Shown here in pieces: positions 35,431 through 46,860 of a stretch of 64,000 bases of DNA. The notes under the pieces were generated by a model that was given only the letters and a program-made list of their open reading frames with translations, ran no database searches and had not been told where the DNA came from. The translations under genes were made by a program, and so were the position numbers. The DNA is from Gnetum montanum (Eukaryota; Streptophyta; Gnetopsida; Gnetales; Gnetaceae). The stretch's first letter is position 1; every line of letters begins with the position of its first letter. Location: NCBI GenBank assembly GCA_015680685.1, contig MNCI01038012.1, forward strand, positions 1 to 64,000, written 5' to 3'.

Positions 35431-35629
35431 GGAAGGAGGTAATAATTTGGAGAAAAAGAAGCTCAATATGATGTTTTTCTTCATGCTCCTAGTGTTGAAA
35501 ATAATTCTTAAGGTTTCATTTTTACTAATAAAGGGAAAAAGGAACTTTCTTCTAAGCCTCAAACAAATAAAGGTGAAGGAATTGAGTCACTCATGTAAAA
35601 GCTTTTATACATGCTTCAAGGATGCCTCA

Positions 35630-37690
35630 TGTTGAAGTCAAATCCTTCAATGACATGGAAGGAACTAAATCTTTCCTATCTTGCCTAAAAATGATTAACA
35701 AGTACTTTAAACTTGAAGATGTGGAAAATCATCAAAAGATATATTTTGCTAAAATCAAATTGTAAGTCACAAAACTTGTATGATGGGATAAGGAGAGTCA
35801 CTCTTACAAGATAAAAAATGGTACTCCTATAAAGGATTGGTCTTTAATTCAATTCATGTTCATGCAAAAATTTGAGAAGACTCATCATAGAATAAGAGGC
35901 CGTCCAAAAATTGAAGTACCTAATGCAAGATGATAAGAGTTTGAAGGACTATTACATGAATTTTTGTAAGGCTATCCAGCTTGCATGAGTTCATTGGGAT
36001 GATTATGAACAAGCATCCAAGTTTCAAGGAGGAATTAAAAGTGAGTATCATCAAGATCTAACCTTCTATGAGCCCCAAACATTACATGAGGATTTTGAAT
36101 TGGCTCTTAAGGCTAAGAAGAAACTTTAAGGCTACATTAGAGCTCCTAAATATTATAAGAAAAAGAACTCCAAAGCTTTTGAAAGTAAGAAAAGTGCCAT
36201 GCAGAATGCAAATGCCATGGAATACATTAATGAGAAGTAAACGAAGTCCAAGAAGGATCAAGATTCTAAGAAGGACTACTCTAAGAAAGGAAAAGGGCAA
36301 GGAAATGGCTATGCCTCCAACCTTCAATGGTTCAATGAAAAAGGACACAAAAAATGGAAGTGTAATAAGCTAAAGATTTCCAGGAGAAATGAACTCCAAA
36401 TCTTAGAAAAGGAGGAATCCTCTAATGAAGGTATACCTCTTGTGATTTAAGATACAATAGAAATAAATTCTTTCATTTTTATGGAAAATGTAAATGTAAG
36501 TAAGGAAATGGGGAAGAAGAAAGGTATAATGAAGTAGAGATCAATGAGAAAATAATTTCTCAACCATCTCATATTGGACATAGGAGTGTTCAATACTCCA
36601 AGGATTTAAGGAAGGAAACCAAGGGCTTCATTAAAGGAACCAAGGAGTCATCAAATTCAAAGATGGTGTATGCTACTAATCAAGAAGAGTTCCTACCTCA
36701 TGAGTCATGGCAGGTAAAGGATGAAACCCAAGAGAGAGGCCAAGATCAAGGGACTTCTCCAAGAAGGATCAAGAGCATCACTAGAAGATATGATTCTCAA
36801 AATTTTTGTAATTTTTCTATAAGTTTTGGCAAGAGAAAAGAGATTCTAAGAGAAGTTGAGGTTATCTCATGCAAGAAAGGTAAGCCTTCTAGCCAAGGTT
36901 TGTGAAATAATGATTTCTTTCATGATTTTTTTAATGAAACTAATGTTAAAGCCATGGAGGAGAGTTTACCTTTTGAGTTGGTACCTACAAAGTTGAATGA
37001 GGAACTTGTTGATGATTCCTTCAAAGAGGAGATGCCATTGGAACTCAGAACTCTTATTTGGAATCTTGAATCTTTAAGCTTTGATGAAATTAAACAACCA
37101 CATGTCAAATATCAAGTTGAACCAAAGATGAATGGGAGAAGCCATGAAGAGTTAAGTGAGTCTAAGCTTTACCTTGTTAATGATAGTAATGTCTCTCATG
37201 TTGAAGCTAGTGTGATGAATGCTGGTATTTCACTTCAACTTGATAGTCGTTTGCTCAATGGTGATGATGAGAATCATGATCATTGTGATGATTATGATGA
37301 AATTGTGAGTCATGTTGTAAATGATGATAGCAATGTGAATTTTGATGTCATTGTTAGTGAAAGAAATACCAATAATGTTAATGTGTTTGATGATGATGAT
37401 GGCTAATAGCATAGTCATTATGAGAAGGTCATTAATGATGTTGGTGAAGACATTAATAATGAAATGATTTTCCATAATTTGGAGATATTTACTATGATTT
37501 ATGAAAATAATGAATCTATGAAATGTGTTGATGACCTTGATTATCTTAGCTATGAAATGGATGAGTAGCATGAAGACAATCCAAGTTGTTGTGTTGCTGA
37601 TTGTGAAAGGAAGCTATATGAGAGTCTTCCGAAGACCAAGAAGAAGAAGGCAAGGAATAGAAAAAAGAAAAGAAAAGTAAAGATGTTGAA
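35630..37690 (+). pseudogene. Second gag module and acidic tail, right arm
   Basis: With frame corrections, 35,640-36,130 reads as a retrotransposon gag domain of another gypsy type (FLSCLKMINKYFKLEDVE, then WSLIQFMFMQKFEKTHHR). A degenerate zinc knuckle FNEKGHKKWKCNK follows at about 36,325-36,370, with the first two Cys lost. Next comes 36,663-36,905, and then a 150-codon open tail (36,954-37,406) rich in Glu, Asp and Asn ending in DDDDG. No pol follows; the LTR at 38,176 comes next. Confidence 0.65.
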
Positions 37691-38175
37691 TTAGGGAAGC
37701 TTAATCCTTCTTATTTTTCTTATTTTTCATTTATTACAAGTTTGATTCATTATGGGGATGCATGAGAAGCATTCCAAGGAGATGATGAAATGAAGAAAGC
37801 ATGGTGGAGCATGAAGACAAGTCTCCATTAGCAAGGGAATTTTAAAATCAAAACATCAAATGATAATCATTTTCATGATTGATTTGTTGAGTTTTGATTA
37901 TTTTACTAAGCATGATGGCCTTGATTCATGGTGGCATGGTTCCTTCTAGCTTGTGAAAGGCCATTAAGCATGATATTTCAAGGATGGAAGAGATGATGAG
38001 GAAATCATCTAGCCCCTTTGTAATCCTTAATGTATCTTGAATGATTGTGTTCTATTTGTGTATGCATGTGTGTTTATGTATGTCATGCTTACATTATGAT
38101 GTATGTTTATATGTGTTTATGAAATAAGTTTTAATGGTAGATACAAAATGTTATGAACTCTAACTATTCCATGTG

Positions 38176-39040
38176 TGTTGTCATTTGGTTTATATGTGAC
38201 TTGTGGCCTATGTGAGAGGGCAATAGCTATGCCAAGTGTAAAGGTCTCTAGTATGGAAATCAAGATTCTTTTGAAGGAGGAAGGTGCTAATGTGGACATC
38301 AAACAAGCCAATGTAATATCTCTCCAATTATGGGATTTTTCCTTGGAGTTTTGGCATGTTTTTGAGTGCTTGGGGACTATTTTGATGAGTTTAAGAGGTT
38401 CCAAGGGCTATGAGGACTTGTTTGAAAGTGTTTAGAGGTTCCAAGCCTTAAAACAAGCATCTTTGTATTTTTCGCTAGTAGGTGGAACATTCCAACTTTA
38501 GGTGAGACATCCTATATGCATTCAAAACATCCCAACTACACTTGAGACATCCTAGCTAAGACATCCCTCATGATTTTAGGACATTCTAGCTATTAATAAC
38601 CACGTTCAAGTGAGACATCTCATTCTCCTCCAAGACATCCCAGATGGACATGAGATAATTTGGTATAAATTTTTAAAGATATAAATTTTAAATCTAAAGA
38701 GAGAAAATGAAGAAACAAGGGGGAAGAATATAAATAGGCCTCTTGGGTATTCATTTTTGTTAAGAGAGAGTCTAGGGAGTTAAAAAAAAGAGTAGAAGGA
38801 AAGATAGAATCATGGAAAGGTGGCTTGATATTCATTCTTTTGAATGTTTATTTTCATTGTTTGAGCGGGTGAGAGTTTGATTTAATCTCTTGTCTATACT
38901 TCAGAATTTATGCTTCCTTTCATATGTACATTCTCCATTTGAGCAAGAATAAACCATTCATTTTCCTTTTATTATTCAAATTTTTTCTTTTGTGAATTTA
39001 AGAGAACTTCAATTGTGGAATCCATGGGAGTTTCTCAACA
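38176..39040 (+). mobile_element. LTR (TGTTG...CAACA), right arm
   Basis: Begins TGTTGTCATTTGG and ends GGGAGTTTCTCAACA, with inverted 5-base termini. It has a TATA box, TATAAATA, at 38,729-38,736, and AATAAA at 38,948-38,953, in the order U3-R-U5. The U3 carries a run of short repeats around RGACATCY (38,490-38,640). Its sequence is unrelated to the LTR end at 33,696 that precedes the upstream gag, so the element between them is chimeric. Assigned as an LTR from termini and promoter layout. Confidence 0.65.
38729..38736 (+). promoter_or_regulatory. TATA box of LTR
   Basis: TATAAATA followed by GG in a purine-rich context, about 440 bases after the run of RGACATCY motifs begins to thin. It is conserved in the diverged copy near 53,934, supporting function in the ancestral LTR. 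Confidence 0.5.
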
Positions 39041-39626
39041 TTTAATTTTTGTTTAAAATAAACTTTGTAACTCTTATTCTAATGAACAGAGTATCAAATT
39101 TAACTATTTTGAATATTCCAAATGTATTGGTAAAGTTAGATTCTAAGTATGACATCATACTAAGGTACTTCCTTAATAAGGCTATTTAAAGCTATATTTA
39201 GTTTTAATTAAAAAATAGCTTATAATTCTCATTTGATAATAAAAGGTTACAAGTGGTATAGCTTCGATAGGGTTCAAATTCTACATGCTTCATGAATAGC
39301 ATGTTATATTATCATATTTGCATAATATAGAACAAAATTTATGTAATCAAATATTTAGAAAGGTATAATAACTAAAAGAAAGAAAAACATCCATGGATAA
39401 TTAAATTTCAACATTTCATGGATAATTATATAAAATATTTATATCTAATCTTCAATAGTAGTAAGAAGAAAAGGGTATAAAACTTTAACAAAATACTTTA
39501 CTAAGTAGATTGTATCTACTTAACTAAAGTAATGTGATTTTATCAGTTAATTCATAAAATTAAATTAACCTATTAAAATGAATCTAATATTATTAAATTA
39601 TATAATTAAACATATGCATTAAGTAA

Positions 39627-40617
39627 TTTTACCTTTGCAAAATCTTAGGTTGTGACTAGTATCCTCTATGCTCATCTTGCTTATTCCAATGGTAAATTTG
39701 ACCATTTTACTAATGGTTATCATACTCACAAATGTCACAATGTTTGGACCAATTCCAAATTCCTTCTTATCATCCCCACTTCTTCATCTATAGTCCCTAT
39801 AATCAAATCCTTAATTGCATTTCCCATCATTACATCCACCTTCATCCCTAGATTTGGAGGAGTCATATGATTAATGCAACCACTATAAATGATCAAAATA
39901 GAAGGATTGATTTCCTTAGACATGTAGAAAACTATAAAATTAGTGTTAGCCCCACCACTTACCTGCCTTTGTCTAGTGTTGATATAAAGTATCCTCCATA
40001 TTTACCTTATCTTTATTATCTTTTTATTGGATTGTGAGGTTATAGAATCCCATTTTCTACCAATACTTATCCTCCATGTAATCCTTCTTATTATAATACT
40101 TGCACCACTAAATGAATGAAGATTGTGCAAAGGGTGTTGCTTCTTGATTGGAACTTTTTTCTTCCACCTCTTCTTCTTTCTTTTGGGCCTTTTCTTCCTC
40201 TATCTTTGAAATTTGATTATCTTTGTTACGATGATGTATAATTCCTTTGAAAGTTGGACCTTTCTCTTCCTCTTCTTCCATTACCTCTTCCTCTTGAAGA
40301 TTAAGAATTTTGAGCTCCATAACCAATGTCTTGCCTTTATGATGATGACATTTTCAATTCTTGTAGAGCCCTTAGGCTTGATATGAATTCATCTAGAGTG
40401 TAGGATAAGAAATCTTTCATTTGAATTATAGATTCTACAACATTCACAAACCTATATTTGTCATACAATATGATCATCACTTTGGAAATATTTTATTGCA
40501 TAAAGTAACTACAATTTTACTACTTGAGGTTCCTAAGATACATGTTAACCTTTCAAGGAAATGATCAATAGGCTCAAGTTTTAAAATCTTCATGTTCTCA
40601 TAATCTATATGACCTTA
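39627..40617 (-). pseudogene. Ty1/copia gag-protease fragment, right arm
   Basis: Inverted-repeat partner of 1,040-2,030 with the same frame breaks. The acidic gag linker (40,108-40,326) and protease start (39,735-39,923) are open but short. The copia-like Asp-to-Tyr change in the protease motif is shared, so it predates the duplications. Confidence 0.7.
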
Positions 40618-40934
40618 ATTTATGCTCTATTTAGAGAGTATCCCAACATTTGAGGTATTTTTACTTATAATGTAGGTACTAATGGGCTTATTACAACTAG
40701 TACAAATAATAATTTTTCGCAAGATCATATAATTTCATATTCTTAGATAATTACCTTCTTTGTTTCCTTGTTAGGGCATTCATACTAGAAGGAATTACAA
40801 GAGCATTCTTAATATAGGATTATACTTCATTAATTTGTAAAATAAACTTAACAAGACGAGATTAATAGGAAAAATTTTGGGAGTTATTAAAGATTATACT
40901 ACATCTTGGAATGTCTTTTAAGGTCATCTTTCAC

Positions 40935-41642
40935 CATATGTTGGGTAACTTCGTGGATGCATCTTTGTCAACAGAGCCTCATCAATGTATCTTATATGCA
41001 TTGATGCATATATGTTGATGAGGATGCATTGATACATCACTATCAATGTATCTTAGATGTGTTGATGCATATGCATCAATGCTCTATTTCCTAAAATTCT
41101 ATAAATATGTAAGCACACATTGCATAAATGGCACCATTTAGTTAGCAGTGTAGCTAGACTCTTGTAGTTTTCGCCTGTAATCTTACCAAATAGTATTGCC
41201 CACGGTGTGGATGAAAATTGTATTATAATATTTACTATAGTTCAGTTCTTCTTAGGAGCCTAATAACTATAGGCTGAGTTAACCTTATCTTGCTTGAAAC
41301 ATATTATTCCTAAATACCTAATTCCTATAACTTGCCATTACTTGTCCTTACCGAAGACTTAGAAGTTGGTAAGTTTAAGGAGGTTAGCCTAGCCATAAGT
41401 TTGTCTCATCCCTACTTAACTAATAAAGATTAATACAATGAGATCCATAGGAAAACTAATACTTGGCAAGTAATATCAACTTACTTTTCTCCTTAGTATC
41501 TCACTTGGGTATAGATGAGAGGATAAGCTTACATCATATTTGCAAAATTATAAGATACATATGTTATATTTTTTATTCAAAAGTTGATATATCATTTATA
41601 ATCAAATTTAATTCATCTAGAAGTCAACAAGTTACCCATATG
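40935..41642 (-). mobile_element. TIR-bearing ~0.7 kb element, right arm copy
   Basis: Inverted partner of 15-722. On the plus strand the ATGCAT-rich palindromic array (about 40,985-41,085) lies a few bases upstream of TATAAATATG near 41,100, the layout of a promoter region. No coding potential is seen. Confidence 0.5.
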
Positions 41643-41656
41643 TCAACCTAGTTATG

Positions 41657-42190
41657 TCAATTCAACAAAGTATACTATTTTTATCCTTTTACATCCTAAA
41701 AGTCCAACTTGGTTTATGAACCTAGAAACCATGCTCAATGCATATCACTCGTCTAGATGATTCCACCAATACAAATTTCATTCAAATCAAACTTATGATT
41801 TTGGAAATATTGCCAATCAAATTTCTCATTACATGTGCTTTAAAAATAAATAAATAAATAATTATTATAAAATTTAAAAAGAGTTAAAATTTTAAAATAA
41901 AAATTAAGCCTAGAACCACTCCATAGCTAAGCCAAACTATTACCTATCATTTTACAAAACCATCATGTGAATGGTTGAGGTAGGATTAAGTAAAATAATA
42001 ATAAAAAGTTGAAAAAAAAATTAATTTCACAATTAGGGCTTGGAATCACACTTATGACCTCTAAGTTAACAAACCCATCTCTTAAAACTTGATCAATTAA
42101 TCACTAAACCTCAAAGGCTAGTTTTTATTAACACATGTGCAGTATTATATAATAATAAATATTAAAAATAATAAAATAAAAAATTAATTT
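41657..42190. other. AT-rich stretch beyond the right arm
   Basis: First part of the sequence outside the inverted repeat, with a direct counterpart at 56,850-57,400. AAATAAATAAATAA runs are present at 41,846 and 57,042. No coding signal. Confidence 0.5.
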
Positions 42191-42984
42191 TTAAAAAATT
42201 GAAGGACCACAGTGCCTCACAAGGGACCATGCAAGCCCATATAAGACCAAGCCATAGCTGTTACTACGGCTACAGCTACCAAACCCTCTTTCTTTCATGC
42301 ACAAGCAAAAATCCTCATTCATCACTCCATGCCACCATGGTTTCTCTCACCACCCTCTCACCACTATATCACTCTAGTAACTACCACTAATAACCTCTTC
42401 TTTTGTTTGCTCCATGTTATCCTTGTATGTGTCGTCGCTACCATGGATCTCTATGCTCCACCACTATTACCTACATTTTCCTATCCTCCCTATCATCACT
42501 ACGACTATCATTTCTTCCACTAAAATCCCCAATAGGAAACTTGCTAGAAATTTTAGCAATCCATGGTGGCCAAAAGCATTGTCAACACTGTAGAATCTTC
42601 CATCCTCTAGAAACTATTAGAGCCACAAGATATTACCTTCTTTAGTGATCATGGGCACTATCGTTATCATACAATCCTTTCTCTTTCATTGACTATTAGT
42701 ACCACAAGATTCTACCTCCTCTAGCTATTTTAAAAGATGAAAATGCTTTTGTCAATTTATAGGAAATTTCAAATTTTTCACCAATTGATGAAAATTTAAA
42801 AAAAATGTCAAAATCATGAAATTTAAACATGATTTTTATGAAGAAAAAAAAATTAAATACAAAAGGTGGAATAAGTTTTAAACTAAGGTAAATTGATAGG
42901 TTTGGAGTAATCTAGATAAATATGTTGTAATTAATTGTGGTCATCCTAGAGTAGTCTTGGGATGGATTATCTCTCGAGAAGCTC
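42190..42984. other. CAC/TCC-rich non-coding stretch
   Basis: Pyrimidine-rich DNA with repeated CACCACTA and CTACCACTA words, also at 57,420-58,170. The short frames seen in it are not shared in length or frame between the copies, so it is probably not coding. Confidence 0.45.
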
Positions 42985-43590
42985 TTGGAATGTCCCAAAT
43001 TTTTTGTGCAAACATTTATACTTTATAAGCCATAAGTTTTATTTTTGAAAGTATTTTATGATGAATGAAGATTTGTTTCAATAGATTTTGATCTTTTGAA
43101 TGTAATGGCAAAGTTAGATCTACCCCATGGTGCTATGAAAATTAGTTTTTACTCCTCACCTAGAAACTGTGTCAAGATATTCAAAGACTCAATTTAGCAT
43201 AACTTGGGCATATGATGTCTATATCTAACATATGAATAGTAATTTTTAACATTTTTGAGTTTTTTTGAAGGTTTGAATTTTATGCCCAAAATTTTGAACT
43301 TTAGAAGCCATAACTTTTGATTCTGGAAACTTTTTTTGGCAAATGAAGAGTTGTTTCCAATGGATTCTGATCTTTCAAATGTAATGGAAAAGTTAGATCT
43401 ATCCCACAAATCTTTGAAAATTAGTTTTTACTCCTTGCCTCAAAACTATGCCTTAAGATCCTTAAAGACTTGATTTAGCATAACTTGGGTATATGATGAA
43501 CATATGTAACATATGAATAGTCATTTTAAACATTTTTTAATCTTTTAAACTTAATGGTGAGGTTAGATTGATCATTTGAGTACCTAATAA
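42985..43590 (+). repeat. Two-unit ~297-base tandem repeat, copy 1
   Basis: Two units each contain TTTRGAAGCCATAACTTTTGA-like, AATGTAATGG-AAAGTTAGATCTA-like, TTAGTTTTTACTCCT and TTTAGCATAACTTGGG words in the same order. The unit boundary is near 43,285. Both units also occur at 58,175-58,760, so the tandem doubling is older than the segmental duplication. Confidence 0.7.
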
Positions 43591-43817
43591 TTAGGTGATA
43601 TCTTAAACTATGCCTTAAAAGATCATAACTTAGATTGACTAATCATGTCTACTAATTTAATTGTTGACACTAACAATCCTAACCTCTTTGGTTACCTTGA
43701 ACCTTAAGATTAGCTGCTTAGCCTCTATAGATAGATGGTCTTATGTCATTTATCCCTAGTATGTCATTAGTTACACTAACAAAGTCAGTGGTCTAAGGGA
43801 GGTAGAAAGATTGGTAA

Positions 43818-44391
43818 TGTAACATCCCCATTCCCAAATGGTGCTACTACATAACAAAGATGGTGCCTCTTCATAACAAGTGTTATTGTTACTATAACAA
43901 GACTCAAAAGGATAGTTGTGATCAAGACCAGAAATGGTACATTGTAGTGATAGACATGTCTTTTGAGGTGACCTTTGGGGATTTGACCTAAGACATTTAT
44001 ACCCAGGGTTAGAAGTTGTGCTGGCATGGAGTGGTAGAGCTAGTACAGGCAAGTCACAAGAGCTAGGTGAAGAGGTATAGGAATAGGACTGGCCATCCCT
44101 TTTGGCTAGTGATAGGCCTAACCATGATAGCAGTGCTAGATTGCCTCTAAGAGATACATACCAAAGAAAGGAAATACCAAGGAAACACTCTTAGAGCATG
44201 ATCCAAATACTCCATTCCATATCAGTAAAGCTTTCTTTTCTTTCTATTTCTGCATTTTTCTTATTATTTCCATTACACATAATGTCAAATGTTACATATA
44301 TTTGATGTTGGGTATATTGTCTTCTTATGCATAATGTCTAATATAATGTATATTTGATGTTTTCCATGACATCTGTAAAATAGATGTCATA
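43818..44391 (+). mobile_element. Solo LTR in duplication copy 1
   Basis: A 574-base insertion absent from the matching place in copy 2 (near 58,992, ATTGTTAAGAG). It begins TGTAACATCC, the common plant LTR start, and ends GATGTCATA, a near-inverse of the start with the final CA damaged. It is flanked by GGTAA and GTTAA, a 5-base target duplication with one change, and copy 2 has the single GTTAA. It shares CTTTGGGGATTTGACCTAAG with the LTR end at 31,740-31,765. Confidence 0.75.
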
Positions 44392-44589
44392 GTTAAGAGT
44401 TTAGGTAATGTGGTTGATTATTATGGATCCAAAAAATTGATTAGTCAGTTGGGAATTAGTTGTTGAACCAAAATGGTCATGAAGATGTATATCAACTTAG
44501 GCTATAACCAAATCTTGCAGCAAAACATTGTGTATAATAATAATCATTTTTTAACAAGGTGTATGATACATGTGAAGAGAAACGACCCA

Positions 44590-45690
44590 AGAATGAATCT
44601 AAGAATAAGAATGAAAGTTGCAACATACAATGTGCTTAGAAGGTTCTTAGCGAATGAAAGATAACATTTGATATGTCCAGCTTGGACCTTGGATTGGCAC
44701 AAGTACCAATACCTATGCATCCTACTAGAATTCCAAGACTTGAATGTTGATGTATTGTATCTACAAGATGTGTTACCATGGGAATTCTTATACAAATTCC
44801 AACCCAATTTGAAAAAAATTAGAATACAAAGGTGTTTATAAGCAAAGCATTTCTAGGGTTGTTGTCCTTGCAATTCATATAAGTTAGCCTATTACACCAA
44901 TCACAACATGGGTGGTTATGCAACTTTTATAAAAAGAAAAAACAACCTCAAATTGGTATAAAGATTTAAATGGATATTAGAAGATATGATTTTAAGATTC
45001 AAAAACTTGAAGTCATGGGGAAGAAAGAGCAAGCACAATTTTAGAGAAGCCCACAACCTTGGAATTGGTATTTAAAAAATAATTATCAGAAAGATGTGTA
45101 TGTGTGATCAACACACATTTAATTGCAAAATTAATATGTCCAGATGTTAGACTTTGGTAAGTGACCTACATGATTAACCAAATTGGGAAAAACTTGAAGA
45201 ATAAGTTATTTCTTATCCATACCAATCTTAATCTAGTGTCATTTATCATCTATAAAGACTTAAATGCAAAATTTGGAAGTAGTATTTATCAATTGTTAAA
45301 ATATGGATGTGCAATAGATCTTGTGAAAGAGGAACTCAATTTGAAAAGGATGTTCTCATTCATTCAACATGCAATTCCATTGGCCAATACATATTTCACA
45401 TACTTTGAATTTTTAATAGACACGTCAAATCCTAGAATTCAAGAATAGATGATGTTAATGAATAGTACTAATCACAAACCACAATTCACTAATTATGCTA
45501 CCATGACTAATCAAGATGGATCAACATCATTATTTATGAAGATCCTAGAGTATATATGGTATGATACTCGATTCTTCTAAGTTACCAAGCTTCTAGAGTT
45601 AATTCCTAAGGAAAAAATCGAGAAGCAAGATCAAGCCCCGCCATCTCAACCAAGGCCATCTAATCATATACATCTTATGATGAGACTATA
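44590..45690 (+). pseudogene. Processed pseudogene of CCR4-type deadenylase
   Basis: Across frameshifts this spans the whole endonuclease/exonuclease/phosphatase domain of CCR4 deadenylases, the poly(A)-shortening nucleases of the CCR4-NOT complex. In order: MKVATYNVL; CPAWTLDW; DVLYLQDV (the catalytic Glu of CLQEV is Asp); GGYATFIKR; VINTHLIA...CPDVRLW; KDLNAKFGSSIYQLLKYG (for GDFN...); HAIPLANTY; HKPQFTNYA; ILEYIWY; LLELIPKE; and RPSNHIHLM (for SSDH). About 1.1 kb covers the roughly 350-residue domain without introns, suggesting a retrocopy. Stops occur at, for example, 44,661 and 45,160. Identification is by motif order; the subtype is not resolved. Confidence 0.75.
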
Positions 45691-45699
45691 AGTACTTAC

Positions 45700-46860
45700 A
45701 TTAATCCCTAAGGTTGATTAAGATTAAGGAGATTCTTAACCTTACTTTTATTCATAAGCTTCCTATTTTCTTCACTATTTAATTTATATTTTAATTAGAT
45801 AAGTAAAATATCTAGGGTAACACAATTTGAAAACAAGAAATTGCCCTACCTTCACTTGGGTAACCAGATGTGAGTTTTACTTTATGTGATCTTGGTTAGA
45901 ACTAGTGATTGATGGTTTGCAGATCTTTAATTTACCTCTTGTCATTACCTTAGATAATGAGGTAAGTATTGATAAACTATGATTTAATTCTTAAATATTA
46001 TTCTTACTTATATTATGTTTGCAAAATAAGCAGAAGAACATTAGAATATTCAACCTCAAGTCAAAAGAATCAAGCTTAACTTTCTCTCTAAGTCCTCAAT
46101 CAAATCCTCCAATAACAATTTCTTATCCTTAACACAAGTCTAAATTTTCTTTTTCATTTTTTAAAAAGATAAAAATCAACCAAGTTACTTTTGATATTTG
46201 CAAAACTACATATAATCTTTCGATGCAATATTGAAATATGATGTGAAGAGTTTGGAGCTCATCACTTAATCCATTTGCAAATCTTTGAAACACTCAAAGT
46301 TAGTTTACTTACTGAAGAAGTGATGTTAGCAAGGGTTTGAGAAGGGATGTCCATTTTTGTCAATTTTTACAAGAATGTCAAACCTCTCAATAATTGTTTA
46401 CAAGCTATGACTTTGTTGTTGGGAATTCTTACAATGTAATCTCCTACTCGTTCTATATTAAAAATGTTGTTATCACTAATTTTGATGTTTCCAATTTTGC
46501 TGGTTTTGTAGCTAAGAAGATAGTATTTGTGAGGAGTCATGTGGTTTAAACATCTGTTATATACTATCCTTGATTCTTGTTTAATTTTTGTACTAAATTT
46601 AAAAGTTTTGTAAATGCTTTGATTATCTTCTTGAGTTGAAGTTCAGGACCTAAAGCATGTCAAAGACAATTTTTTGTGTGGTTAGACACTATATTATTAC
46701 TTTTCTTTTGCAAAATCTACAAAATAATTGGAAGAGTTGTTTGTTTATATATTTCTTTGATTTTAGTTTCTCTATATTCTTCTTGTAGCTCCTTTACATC
46801 TTATATTTTTAGTGGAAGTCTCTATCATGTTTTGATTATTTTGAAAATTTTTATCCTTTG
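45700..46860. other. Stretch without recognised gene
   Basis: AT-rich DNA downstream of the CCR4-like pseudogene. Short frames only; nothing recognised. Confidence 0.4.

Larger units (their letters stand above)
24754..41656 (-). repeat. Right arm of giant inverted repeat
   Basis: Reverse-complement partner of 1-16,545, separated from it by an 8.2 kb spacer (16,546-24,753). It is slightly longer because the left arm lost about 0.5 kb near 7,970 and has a single N standing for about 146 bases at 2,680. The right arm in turn lost about 142 bases near 32,735 and about 158 bases near 28,145. Beyond 41,656 the sequence runs on without a partner in the window, because its partner would lie left of base 1. 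Confidence 0.95.
37690..45560 (+). repeat. Direct segmental duplication, copy 1
   Basis: This block is matched in the same orientation at 52,805-60,163, offset about 15,190 bases (about 14,600 after the solo LTR in this copy). In order it carries: the tail of a gag element, an LTR, AT-rich sequence, a copia fragment (minus strand), a TIR element, a CAC-rich stretch, a two-unit 300-base repeat and a CCR4-like pseudogene. Divergence from copy 2 is much larger than that between the arms of the inverted repeat, so this duplication is older. Its outer half (37,690-41,656) is also part of the right arm. Confidence 0.85.

Noticed and set aside
1-41656. Inverted repeat as a pure assembly artefact
   Set aside because: The arms differ by scattered substitutions and by arm-specific deletions with micro-homology, which a duplicated contig would not show. 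Final proof still needs spanning reads.
42329-42645. His/Pro/Thr-rich short frames that might be a secreted peptide
   Set aside because: The counterpart at 57,420-57,720 does not keep the same frames or stops; the composition follows from CAC/TCC repeats.
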